Positions 6,960-13,338 of a stretch of DNA of 17,546 nt are shown piece after piece. The translations under genes were made by a program, and so were the position numbers. Each line of letters opens with the position of its first letter. Within the stretch, counting starts at the first letter, position 1. The notes below the pieces were generated by a model. The model made no database searches, was not told the origin of the DNA, and worked only from the letters and a program-made list of their open reading frames with translations. This DNA is from Candidatus Dadabacteria bacterium (GTDB taxonomy: Bacteria; Desulfobacterota_D; UBA1144; Nemesobacterales; UBA2774), in contig JAGVLR010000125.1 in NCBI GenBank assembly GCA_020054175.1, forward strand, positions 1 through 17,546. The letters are read 5' to 3'.

Positions 6960-8381
6960 ATGAGTAAACGTATCGTCGTCATAGGCGGCGGCATCACGGG
7001 GCTCGCGGCGGCCAACCGCATCAGGGAAATCGCGGGCGAGAAGCATCCGGGACTCGAGGTTTTATTGATAGAAGCTTCGGAGAGAGTCGGCGGCCCCATA
7101 TCCACGATACGAAGGGACGGTTTTCTCATCGAAGAAGGGCCGGACGCTTTTATCACGACGAAGCCCTGGGGGCTTAACCTCTGCCACAGGCTCGGGCTCG
7201 ACGGCGAGCTCATAGAAACCAACGATAAGAAACGAAAGACCTATATCCTGAGAGGGGATGGACTCGTCGAGATCCCCGAAGGGTTCGTCATGCTCGCGCC
7301 TTCCCGCCTGACGCCGTTTCTGACTTCGCCGCTCTTCTCATGGCCCGGAAAGCTCCGGATGCTGATGGACCTCGTTATACCCCGGAAGCGAGGCGGAGAC
7401 GAGAGCGTCGCAGGCTTCGTCAGGAGGCGGCTCGGCAGGGAAGCGCTCGAACGGGTAGCCCAGCCGATGATAGGCGGGATATACACCGGGGACGCCGAGA
7501 AGCTCAGCCTCCGGGCAACGATGCCGCAGTATCTGGAGCTCGAAGAGGAGCACGGAAGCATCATCGCGGGGATGCTCAGGAGTTACAGGCAGAAGAGTCA
7601 GGCACGGAAGAAGGACAGCGGGGCGCGCTATAGCATGTTCGTATCGTTCAGGAGCGGGATGAGCACGCTCACAGACAGGCTTGTCACCGTTCTCGGAGAA
7701 GGAACGGTGAGGCTCGGCGAAAAGGCAATTGGAATTACGAAATCGGGCAGCGGTTACGCTGTATCTACCGGCAGCGGGACATTCGACGCCGACGGCGTCG
7801 TTATAACGACACCCGCCTTCGTCACCGGCGGGCTGATAGAAAATTTAGACCCGGAAACCGCCGCCCTTTTAGGGAGCATAGAATACGCCTCGTCGGTGGT
7901 CGCCATACTCGCCTATAAACTATCCGACATAAAACGCCCCATAGACGGATTCGGATTCGTCGTGCCCGCCATCGAAAAGCGGACCTTGATCGCGTGCTCT
8001 TTCAGCAGCGAAAAATTCCCTGGACGAGCGCCCGAGGGATACACCGTGCTGAGGGCCTTTGCCGGCGGGATGCTCGATCCGGAAGTGCTCGACCTAAGCG
8101 ATGAGGCCATCACTGAAAGAATAAAGTCCGAGCTCGGCCACGTGCTCGGCATAACGGGCGAGCCCCTCTTCGGCCTCGTTAAGAGATACCCGAACTCTCT
8201 TCCGCAGTACTACGTCGGCCACCTCGAGCTCGTACGAAAGATCGCGTCCGGAATCAAGAAGTTAAAAGGTCTCGAAATAGCCGGGAGCGCGCTCGGCGGC
8301 GTCGGGATTCCCGACTGCATAAATGCCGGGGAAAGGGCCGCCGAGAAGGTCGTCGAGGCGGTTTATGGCCAAAGGGCCTGA
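6960..8381 (+). CDS. hemG: Protoporphyrinogen oxidase, HemY/PPOX type (FAD)
   Basis: A 473-aa FAD-dependent flavoprotein of the heme pathway. The family oxidises protoporphyrinogen IX to protoporphyrin IX, or coproporphyrinogen III in the coproporphyrin-dependent branch, with oxygen. The N-terminal dinucleotide fold reads VVIGGGITGLAAANRI (6-21), followed by the PPOX-type segment RRDGFLIEEGPDAF (about 50-63). The C-terminal second FAD contact is GSALGGVGIPDCINAG, the family's typical ending. Length matches the usual 450-480 aa. It is HemY-like (the Bacillus/Myxococcus type), not the small flavodoxin-like HemG of E. coli, although hemG is often used as the symbol. The upstream ATG at 6944 opens a frame that stops within seven codons, so 6960 is the start. 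No other heme gene is nearby. The stop lies three bases from the convergent DUF4126 gene. Confidence 0.92.
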   Translation: MSKRIVVIGGGITGLAAANRIREIAGEKHPGLEVLLIEASERVGGPISTIRRDGFLIEEGPDAFITTKPWGLNLCHRLGLDGELIETNDKKRKTYILRGDGLVEIPEGFVMLAPSRLTPFLTSPLFSWPGKLRMLMDLVIPRKRGGDESVAGFVRRRLGREALERVAQPMIGGIYTGDAEKLSLRATMPQYLELEEEHGSIIAGMLRSYRQKSQARKKDSGARYSMFVSFRSGMSTLTDRLVTVLGEGTVRLGEKAIGITKSGSGYAVSTGSGTFDADGVVITTPAFVTGGLIENLDPETAALLGSIEYASSVVAILAYKLSDIKRPIDGFGFVVPAIEKRTLIACSFSSEKFPGRAPEGYTVLRAFAGGMLDPEVLDLSDEAITERIKSELGHVLGITGEPLFGLVKRYPNSLPQYYVGHLELVRKIASGIKKLKGLEIAGSALGGVGIPDCINAGERAAEKVVEAVYGQRA

Positions 8382-8384
8382 CAG

Positions 8385-8984
8385 TTACTGATTAAGCCGT
8401 GGATTATTCGTTTCCGCCTGAAGCTTGTTTCTCCTGAAAACCCAGACGTAAATCTTCCTGAAAGCGAATACGAGTATGGCGAGGACCAGGATCGCCGCGA
8501 GGACGGGAACCGCCAGCGCCAGTATCGACATGACGAGAGAGCCCGCCGCCTCTGCAGTCGAGACGACGGAGTTCCCGAGGCCGCCGGTGGTGGCCGTGGA
8601 TGCTATCCGCGTTATGCTCGTAAACCCCTGCACCGTTCCCGCAACGCCGCCCCCGACTATAACGGCGAGCCCCCATTGTAAGAATGGACTCATGTCGGAT
8701 ACGGCCGAGGCCATGACTATAGTTCCCGCGACTGTCGCGGCCGGAATTGCAACGGTATCGAGGAGGTTATCTATCCAGGGAATGTAATACGCGGCTATTT
8801 CGAATATTGTGGCAAGTATGAAGGCCGCAAGGGCCGGGTAAGTGCCTATCCAACCGAACTCGGGGGCGAGGGTTATCTGCCCCGAGAGCGAAGCCACGCT
8901 CATGACCAGGAGCGGTACGAATATCCTGAACCCGCACGCCGCTGCCAGCCCGACTCCGACGAATATGGCCAAAAGGGTTTCCAT
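8385..8984 (-). CDS. DUF4126-type integral membrane protein
   Basis: A 199-aa hydrophobic protein with about five or six membrane segments and a basic cytoplasmic-looking tail (RKIYVWVFRRNK). The segment AAACGFRIFVPLLVMS near residues 14-29 and the glycine-rich stretch GWIGTYPALAAFI match what I remember of the DUF4126 family, whose function is unknown. Residues about 93-135 hold a glycine/threonine-rich region (GGGVAGTVQGFTS, TTGGLGNS) that may form a re-entrant or pore-like element; that is speculation. ATG 8984 was chosen over an in-frame ATG at 9050 because the hydrophobic N-terminus begins there, GGAAAAGCGGA precedes it, and a good promoter lies between the two starts. The gene converges on the oxidase gene with a three-base gap. 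Confidence 0.75.
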   Translation of the reverse strand: METLLAIFVGVGLAAACGFRIFVPLLVMSVASLSGQITLAPEFGWIGTYPALAAFILATIFEIAAYYIPWIDNLLDTVAIPAATVAGTIVMASAVSDMSPFLQWGLAVIVGGGVAGTVQGFTSITRIASTATTGGLGNSVVSTAEAAGSLVMSILALAVPVLAAILVLAILVFAFRKIYVWVFRRNKLQAETNNPRLNQ

Positions 8985-9002
8985 TCCGCTTTTCCAATTA
9001 AT

Positions 9003-9031
9003 AGTATATGAATCCGGATATGCGTTAGCAA
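9003..9031 (-). promoter_or_regulatory. Sigma-70-type promoter of the DUF4126 gene
   Basis: Minus strand: TTGCTA (9031-9026), a 17-base spacer, TATACT (9008-9003). The predicted start is near 8996, leaving a leader of about 12 bases before ATG 8984. This promoter supports the shorter start of that gene. Confidence 0.65.
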
Positions 9032-9077
9032 GCGGGATTTTACGCCGCACCGGGCGGAGTATAAGGCACGGAAAGGG

Positions 9078-9500
9078 CTATTTTTTGGAGACGTTGATTA
9101 CCTTCACGTGATAGTCGAGCGTTCTTCCCGCAAGCGGATGGTTGTAACTTATCTCGACCTTGTCTTCGAGAACGCGGGTTACGTGGCAGTTACCGTGCGG
9201 CGTTTTGAGAACCATACCGGGCTCGGGATTCATGCCGGCGTCGGCAAAGAGCTTCGAGTCGAGCACCTGAACCATGTCCGGGTTTTCCACTCCGTAGCCT
9301 TTCCCGGGCGCTACCTGAAACGTTTTCTCCTCCCCGGCCGCCATCCCGAGAAGCTCCTCTTCGAGGCCTCCTACGAGCGCCCCCGTGCCCAGCTCGACTA
9401 TGATAGGCTCCTCGTCGAAAGTGTGGAAAGTCGAGCCGTCCTCGACCTTGCCTTCGTAGTTGAAAGTTACTGTGTCGCCCATCTCGATCTTGGTGCTCAT
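9078..9500 (-). CDS. FKBP-type peptidyl-prolyl isomerase, SlyD-like
   Basis: A 140-aa cytoplasmic prolyl cis-trans isomerase/chaperone. The FKBP core is split as in SlyD: residues 1-65 (VTFNYEGKVEDGSTF, then ELGTGALVGGLEEELLGMAAGE) and about 120-140, with the insert-in-flap chaperone domain between (GYGVENPDMVQVL to about 118). The motif YNHPLAGRTLDYHV (119-132) is typical of SlyD/FkpB. The metal-binding histidine/cysteine-rich tail of E. coli SlyD is absent. ATG 9500 is preceded by GGAGGG (minus strand, 9512-9507), a strong ribosome site, so the in-frame upstream extension to 9779 is not used. It has its own promoter about 100 bases upstream and is followed by the DUF4126 gene with a separate promoter. 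Confidence 0.9.
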   Translation of the reverse strand: MSTKIEMGDTVTFNYEGKVEDGSTFHTFDEEPIIVELGTGALVGGLEEELLGMAAGEEKTFQVAPGKGYGVENPDMVQVLDSKLFADAGMNPEPGMVLKTPHGNCHVTRVLEDKVEISYNHPLAGRTLDYHVKVINVSKK

Positions 9501-9600
9501 TAAAAGCCCTCCGGGAAATTTAACTTTCGCGTCTGCGCGCCTTCGGCATCCGCGCGGGAATGCGGAACAGTATCTCCCCGCCTCCGCTTCGCTGAGTGAG

Positions 9601-9629
9601 ATAATATCATCTTGCGCTTTTAATTTCGA
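9601..9629 (-). promoter_or_regulatory. Promoter of the FKBP gene
   Basis: Minus strand: TCGAAA (9629-9624), a 17-base spacer, TATTAT (9606-9601). It would give a leader of roughly 94 bases, the longest in this window. The -35 match is modest (4 of 6). Confidence 0.45.
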
Positions 9630-9654
9630 GCCCTTTCGCGGAGACGGCGCCTGC

Positions 9655-9683
9655 TTGATTAAAAATTGCAGGTCTATTATAAT
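9655..9683 (+). promoter_or_regulatory. Sigma-70-type promoter of the SDR gene
   Basis: TTGATT (9655-9660), a 17-base spacer, then a perfect TATAAT (9678-9683). The predicted start is near 9690, about 28 bases before ATG 9718, with AAAGGAG in the leader. It is back to back with the FKBP promoter. Confidence 0.75.
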
Positions 9684-9717
9684 CATCTTCCTAAATATCC
9701 AAAGGAGACTGAGTAAT

Positions 9718-10488
9718 ATGAAGCTAAAAGACAAAGTAGCTCTCATCACGGGGGGGAGCCTCGGTCTTGGACAGGCCACCGCTTACCTTTTCGCAAAGGA
9801 AGGCGCGAAGGTGATAATCACGGGAAGGACCGAGAAGACCCTTAAGGCCGCCGTGGAAGAAGGCAAGAAACAGGGCGTAGACATCGAGTATCTGGTTTCC
9901 GACGTAGCGAAGGAAGAAGACTGCAAAAAGAGCGTCGACTACACAATAGGCAAGTACGGAAAGATAGACATACTCTTTAACAATGCCGGGGTGCTTTACA
10001 CCTCCCATACGCATGAAACCGATACGGAGATGTGGGACAAGACTTTCGATATAAACGTTAAGGGCACATTCTTCATGTCGAAGTACACGATACCCCACAT
10101 GCTCGAAAAGGGATATGGAGTGATAATCAACAACTCCTCGATCCTCGGCCTCAAGGCCGTGCCGGGGCTCGCGGCCTACAACGCGACCAAGGGCGCGGTA
10201 ACCCAGCTCACAAGAAGCATGGCGCTCGAATACGCAGCCCAGGGCATACGCGTTAATGCCATCTGCCCGGGGACGATCGAGACGCCGATGGTCGACGGAC
10301 TCCTGGACCAGGTTGCGGCAGGCGGCAGCAGGGAATCCGCCGAGGAGCTCTTCAAGTCGTTCCATCCGATAGGAAGGCTCGGAAGGGCCGACGAAATAGC
10401 GCATGCCGTGCTCTTCCTCTGCGACGACAACGTCCAGTTCATGACGGGGAGCATGCTTTCCGTCGATGGCGGCTGGGTCGCGAAGTAA
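9718..10488 (+). CDS. Classical short-chain dehydrogenase/reductase (SDR)
   Basis: A 256-aa NAD(P)-dependent oxidoreductase of the classical SDR family (usual length 250 aa), cytoplasmic. It shows the cofactor motif TGGSLGLG (11-18), NNAG (88-91), and the catalytic set N113, S141, Y154 and K158 (in YNATK), followed by the PG motif after RVNAICPGTIETPM and the C-terminal SVDGGW. R37 after the second strand (TGRTEKT) hints at NADP preference. FabG-like 3-oxoacyl-ACP reductase and many secondary alcohol dehydrogenases share this architecture; the substrate cannot be assigned. ATG 9718 is chosen because it follows AAAGGAG and the promoter, and because the family N-terminus (MKLKDKVALITGG) begins here; a longer in-frame reading from 9460 crosses the divergent FKBP gene and is not credible. 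Confidence 0.92.
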   Translation: MKLKDKVALITGGSLGLGQATAYLFAKEGAKVIITGRTEKTLKAAVEEGKKQGVDIEYLVSDVAKEEDCKKSVDYTIGKYGKIDILFNNAGVLYTSHTHETDTEMWDKTFDINVKGTFFMSKYTIPHMLEKGYGVIINNSSILGLKAVPGLAAYNATKGAVTQLTRSMALEYAAQGIRVNAICPGTIETPMVDGLLDQVAAGGSRESAEELFKSFHPIGRLGRADEIAHAVLFLCDDNVQFMTGSMLSVDGGWVAK

Positions 10489-10537
10489 CCTGCCCTAGAT
10501 TTCGGTTTAAGTTTGCACGAAAACTATAAGGCGGCAC

Positions 10538-10567
10538 TGGACAATTAACAGTGTAGTGTGATAGATT
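10538..10567 (+). promoter_or_regulatory. Possible promoter of the small exported protein gene
   Basis: TGGACA (10538-10543), an 18-base spacer, TAGATT (10562-10567). The predicted start falls at about 10574, the first base of a strong GC hairpin. The -10 match is only 4 of 6. Confidence 0.35.
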
Positions 10568-10573
10568 ATAGAT

Positions 10574-10594
10574 GGCCCCCCGGACCCGGGGGCC
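10574..10594 (+). promoter_or_regulatory. Strong GC hairpin in the leader of the small protein gene
   Basis: GGCCCCC (10574-10580) pairs with GGGGGCC (10588-10594) around a seven-base loop. It sits 86 bases after the SDR stop and 23 bases before ATG 10618. It could end SDR transcription, but the T-rich run after it is weak. It could also be a 5' stabilising hairpin of the downstream message. Confidence 0.5.
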
Positions 10595-10617
10595 GCATCT
10601 TCTTAAAGGAGGGCAGG

Positions 10618-10944
10618 ATGAAATTAGTCATATCTGCGGTAATAACCATAGCGGCGGCGTTTGCGTTTTTTACGCCTGAGAGCCAGGCTTTGAGCCCTTA
10701 TTACAAGCCAACAGCTTCACAGCATCACTTCACGACAATCATCGACCAGCTGAAAACCTTTAGAAACGTAACGTGGGACTCGCCCGTATCCATGTGGGTG
10801 CAGATACCGGCCAGCGAACAAGGTAGAGCTGCCGAGCTTGCGGACATCATACAGGACAGAGCGAGGGGCGCCCTCATGCAGCCCTTCTGCGTTCACATTT
10901 TTGTGACAAAGGGTCAGACACTGGCCAGGTCTTGCGTGTATTAA
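10618..10944 (+). CDS. Small exported protein of unknown function
   Basis: A 108-aa protein I do not recognise. Residues 1-24 form a signal peptide: KLV, a hydrophobic core (ISAVITIAAAFAFF), and a probable cleavage after ESQA. The mature part is about 84 residues and holds two cysteines, C91 and C106, near the C-terminus, which could form a disulphide in the periplasm; two adjacent histidines (H36, H37) precede them. No lipobox is present. ATG 10618 follows an excellent ribosome site (AAAGGAGGGCAGG), so an in-frame start at 10558 is rejected; that extension would also remove the signal peptide from the N-terminus. The strong ribosome site suggests efficient translation. It follows the SDR gene by 129 bases and is probably its own transcription unit. 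Function cannot be inferred. Confidence 0.75.
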   Translation: MKLVISAVITIAAAFAFFTPESQALSPYYKPTASQHHFTTIIDQLKTFRNVTWDSPVSMWVQIPASEQGRAAELADIIQDRARGALMQPFCVHIFVTKGQTLARSCVY

Positions 10945-10965
10945 TACAAACCCCTTAGATGCTTC

Positions 10966-11010
10966 GAGGGCAGAACGGGGCGAGGACAGCGCGCAGGTCC
11001 CCCTGCCCTC
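10966..11010. repeat. Stem-loop after the small protein gene
   Basis: GAGGGCAG (10966-10973) is exactly complementary to CTGCCCTC (11003-11010). Inside it, GGGG (10977-10980) can pair with CCCC (10999-11002). It begins 21 bases after the stop of the small protein gene. No T-run follows on either strand, so it is not a typical intrinsic terminator; it may protect a 3' end or be part of an RNA. Confidence 0.5.
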
Positions 11011-11369
11011 AGTAAGCAGCTTCCAGGAAGGCCTGATACTTTCGGCCTGATTTCCATATCACTTCCACGACGCAGGTATCACGAAAAGACGAGGGACCAC
11101 GGGGGTTCTACAACAAGTAGATTCAGCTCGCCGATGCACAGAAATTTGTTATGTCGATTTTCCGTAAGCGCGGCGCACTTTTCAACCCGGCAAAAAATGA
11201 GATTAATTCTTTAGATGCGTGTCCGGTAATCGATGCAGCTGCAGTGTTATGCCGAATGTCAGCAGACGCAGTCCTCACACGTAGTGCTTTATCGGTTAGC
11301 AATGTCCGGACTATGATCACTGTTTGCGCGGAGTCAGGGAATAGCGGCAGACTTTCTACATCGATTGTC

Positions 11370-11386
11370 AGCGGACACGGTCCGCT
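11370..11386 (-). terminator. Hairpin just after minE (possible operon end)
   Basis: AGCGGAC and GTCCGCT form a perfect 7-bp stem with a three-base loop, starting 13 bases past the minE stop on the minus strand. The bases after the stem on that strand (GACAATCG) are not a T-run, so termination is uncertain; it could instead be a 3' stabilising hairpin. Confidence 0.35.
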
Positions 11387-11399
11387 AAAACGCCGGCGC

Positions 11400-11651
11400 T
11401 CAGTTGTGTCCGCGGTTCGCAAACGGAATTGAAATCGAAAGCTCGTCCCTCTGGTTTCCCTCTTTGACGTTTATCTCGATGCCGGAGATGTTGAGTTGAG
11501 GGTATTTTTCGAATACGCGAATCAAATCCTTCTGGAGCTTGTCCGCGAAGTTCGGAGGGAGATCTTTTCTTTCGTAAGAAAGAACCATCCTGAGCCTTTC
11601 TTTCGCTACGTTAGCAGATTTATTTCGTCTGAAAAATCCGAATAGAGACAT
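11400..11651 (-). CDS. minE: Cell division topological specificity factor MinE
   Basis: An 83-aa protein that displaces MinC from MinD and stimulates MinD ATPase, making the Min system oscillate or confining it to the poles. The N-terminus MSLFGFFRR is the amphipathic membrane-binding stretch; the anti-MinCD helix follows (AKERLRMVLSYER, about 16-28). The C-terminal dimerisation domain contains LNISGIEINV. Length matches the family (80-90 aa). ATG 11651 lies after GGGGGA, which sits in the last codons of minD; only three bases separate the two genes, so they are cotranscribed and probably translationally coupled. Last gene of minCDE. Confidence 0.95.
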   Translation of the reverse strand: MSLFGFFRRNKSANVAKERLRMVLSYERKDLPPNFADKLQKDLIRVFEKYPQLNISGIEINVKEGNQRDELSISIPFANRGHN

Positions 11652-11654
11652 CGA

Positions 11655-12437
11655 TCATCCCCCTAGCAGTCTGCTGAAAAATCCTTTTCTGTCCTCAAGC
11701 TCGTTGAACGCGACTTCCTCTCCCATGAGCCTGCGGGCGACGTTCGTGAGGGCCGCCCCGGCTCCGGTATTATCGGAGAGAACGATCGGCTCGCCCTTGT
11801 TCGTGTAATCGATCATTTTTTCCTCGTCAGGGATTACGCCGATCTTCTTTATGCGGAGGACGTCCTCTATGTCTTCGACCGAGAGCATCTCGCCCTTCTT
11901 AACGCGATGGGATTTTATTCTGTTCACGATGAGATGGATTTTTTCCTTGCCCATGGATTCAAGAAGCCCGATGACCCTGTCGGCGTCCCTGACGGAAGAC
12001 ACTTCGGGGTTGACTACCACGAGGGCTTCCTCGGCCGGGGTCGCTGCCGTTCTGAAGCCGCCTTCTATGCCCGCCGGAGAGTCTATGATTATGAAGTTGA
12101 AGTTAAATTTGACCCTTTCGACTATCGAAGACAGCTGCTCTCCGCTCACGGCCTCCTTATTTTTCGTCTGCGCGGCCGGAAGGAGATACAGCGAGTCACT
12201 CCTCTTGTCCTTGACGAAGGCCTTTTCTGGCGGAATCACGCCGTCCACGACGTCGACGATGTCGTAGACTATGCGGTTTTCGAGCCCCAGTATCATATCG
12301 AGATTCCGAAGACCTATGTCAGCGTCGATGGTGAGCACCTTGTTGCCCATGGACGCAAGCGCAGATCCGAGGTTCGCGGTTACGGTCGTTTTTCCGACCC
12401 CGCCCTTCCCGGATGTAATAACTATAACTTTCGCCAT
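11655..12437 (-). CDS. minD: Septum site-determining ATPase MinD
   Basis: A 260-aa ParA/MinD-family ATPase that binds the membrane as an ATP dimer, recruits MinC and is cycled by MinE, so that FtsZ rings form only at mid-cell. The deviant Walker A is GKGGVGKTT (10-18), including the signature lysine at 11; the A'/Walker B regions are TIDADIGLRNLD (about 37-48) and FIIIDSPAGIE (about 115-125). The C-terminal amphipathic targeting helix is present (KGFFSRLLGG, 251-260), so membrane cycling should work. ATG 12437 is preceded by GAGGGG. It sits 11 bases after minC and 3 bases before minE in one operon. Confidence 0.96.
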   Translation of the reverse strand: MAKVIVITSGKGGVGKTTVTANLGSALASMGNKVLTIDADIGLRNLDMILGLENRIVYDIVDVVDGVIPPEKAFVKDKRSDSLYLLPAAQTKNKEAVSGEQLSSIVERVKFNFNFIIIDSPAGIEGGFRTAATPAEEALVVVNPEVSSVRDADRVIGLLESMGKEKIHLIVNRIKSHRVKKGEMLSVEDIEDVLRIKKIGVIPDEEKMIDYTNKGEPIVLSDNTGAGAALTNVARRLMGEEVAFNELEDRKGFFSRLLGG

Positions 12438-12448
12438 TTGCTTACCCC

Positions 12449-13066
12449 TCAGCTACGAATTTTTTCGATTAATATCTGATTATTTTTGACGTACGCCTTC
12501 TCGGGATACTCGGGTCCCTCTGAATCGTCCGGCGACCGCGTAATCCACCTTGCTATCCGGAGCTGCTGCGCCCTCAGCTTGAGCGCTATGACTATCGCGC
12601 CGTCGTCGCCCCCCGCTCCTGCGTGCATGATGCCGCGGAGGGTTCCCATGACTATGATGTTCCCCGAGGCGGTGATGTACGAGCCCGGGTTTACGTCGCC
12701 CATTACGAGGACGTCGCCGTCGTGCTCCACGTTCTGGCCGCTCCGGATGCTCTTGTCGATGAACTTGAGCGTTCTCACGCCTGCCGGCACAGGCTGCGGA
12801 GCCTCGGCTTTTTGATTTTTCTCGAGCTTGAGTGAGGGCCTGTAGCCGATGAATCTTGTGTTCGTATTACGGACGGCTTCTTCGATTTTCCTCATGTCGC
12901 CCTCGGAGAGGTTCGCGCTCTCGTAATCTATGACGGCGAGAGAACCCTTGAAAAAATCACTCCCGAGCTTGGCTTTTATTTGCGAAATGTTCTCATCCAC
13001 TGTCAGGCTTTCATCCAGCTTGACCAGTAAGGCCGGCACAGTCATGCCTTTTACGACTATTCCCAT
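12449..13066 (-). CDS. minC: Septum site-determining protein MinC
   Basis: A 205-aa inhibitor of FtsZ assembly, delivered to the membrane by MinD. Residues 1-80 form the N-terminal FtsZ-inhibiting domain. A charged/proline linker follows (KNQKAEAPQPVPAGV, about 83-97), then the C-terminal right-handed beta-helix that dimerises and binds MinD: RSGQNVEHDGDVLVMGDV, GSYITASGNIIVMGTLRG, then HAGAGGDDGAIVIAL and the RIARW motif. The GSYITASGNI/GTLRG pattern is diagnostic. The length is slightly below E. coli MinC (231 aa), with the difference in the N-domain and linker. ATG 13066 is chosen; the ribosome site is weak (AGAGAAG). First gene of minCDE, behind a promoter at 13117-13143. Confidence 0.95.
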   Translation of the reverse strand: MGIVVKGMTVPALLVKLDESLTVDENISQIKAKLGSDFFKGSLAVIDYESANLSEGDMRKIEEAVRNTNTRFIGYRPSLKLEKNQKAEAPQPVPAGVRTLKFIDKSIRSGQNVEHDGDVLVMGDVNPGSYITASGNIIVMGTLRGIMHAGAGGDDGAIVIALKLRAQQLRIARWITRSPDDSEGPEYPEKAYVKNNQILIEKIRS

Positions 13067-13116
13067 TGGCTTCTCTAAGTGCTGCGATTGAGCGGGTCCT
13101 CTCTTCCCCTGTACAA

Positions 13117-13143
13117 ATTATCATATGTTGAATGACAACACAA
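13117..13143 (-). promoter_or_regulatory. Probable promoter of minCDE
   Basis: Minus strand: TTGTGT (13143-13138), a 15-base spacer, GATAAT (13122-13117). The spacer is short; an alternative pairing uses TAATTT with a 17-base spacer. The spacer contains the inverted repeat TGTTG-AATGA-CAACA (13126-13140), a possible operator. The leader would be about 45 bases. Confidence 0.5.
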
Positions 13144-13154
13144 GAAATTAACGG

Positions 13155-13221
13155 CTCCGGCGGGATATCCCGAAAACACGGCGTGAAAATGGCTTCACGC
13201 GGCGCATGAAACCCGCTGGAG
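13155..13221 (+). repeat. Nested inverted repeat (possible structured RNA or protein site)
   Basis: The outer arms CTCCGGCGGG (13155-13164) and CCCGCTGGAG (13212-13221) pair over all 10 positions if one G-U is allowed on plus-strand RNA. Nested inside is a perfect 7-bp hairpin, GCGTGAA (13181-13187) with TTCACGC (13194-13200) and a six-base loop. The left arm overlaps a perfect 12-base palindrome, CGGGATATCCCG (13161-13172). It lies between the divergent min and kinase-cluster promoters. Confidence 0.45.
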
Positions 13222-13284
13222 ACACCGGCACACGGCCCTCGATACGACGTTATTTACAGATTTTTCGGGGTTCGTTCATGGCGA

Positions 13285-13312
13285 TTGTGTTAAGCCGCTT
13301 CTATGCTATACT
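13285..13312 (+). promoter_or_regulatory. Promoter of the kinase/glycosyltransferase operon
   Basis: TTGTGT (13285-13290), a 16-base spacer, TATACT (13307-13312). The predicted start is near 13319, about 20 bases before ATG 13339. It is the only good plus-strand promoter seen before the four-gene cluster. Confidence 0.65.
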
Positions 13313-13338
13313 CAGACGATTAACCGCAGATTCTTTCA

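Larger units (their letters stand above)
10945..11399. other. Gene-free stretch between convergent units
   Basis: 455 bases between the small protein gene and minE. Short open frames on both strands (about 11123-11432) have no ribosome site, no recognisable product and codon use unlike the neighbours. The stretch holds a stem-loop at 10966-11010, a short direct repeat (GGCCTGAT, at about 11030 and 11046), a 10-base palindrome TGCAGCTGCA (11234-11243) and a hairpin at 11370-11386. I found no tRNA or CRISPR. Confidence 0.6.

Noticed and set aside
8985..9050. In-frame N-terminal extension of the DUF4126 protein
   Set aside because: The extension crosses a good promoter and is hydrophilic; the hydrophobic family N-terminus starts at 8984.
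9460..9717. In-frame N-terminal extension of the SDR
   Set aside because: It would overlap the divergent FKBP gene and both promoters; the family N-terminus and ribosome site fit ATG 9718.
10574..10594. Hairpin as a definite intrinsic terminator of the SDR gene
   Set aside because: The following bases GCATCTTCTT are not a proper T-run, so the role is left open.
10490..10617. Possible sigma-54 (-24/-12) promoter near the small protein gene
   Set aside because: The best GG...GC pair has nine bases between, not ten, and lacks the rest of the consensus.
11123..11432. Two overlapping open frames on opposite strands (about 93 and 99 codons)
   Set aside because: Neither has a ribosome site or a recognisable domain, codon use lacks the ATA/AGG style of the region, and both run into minE.
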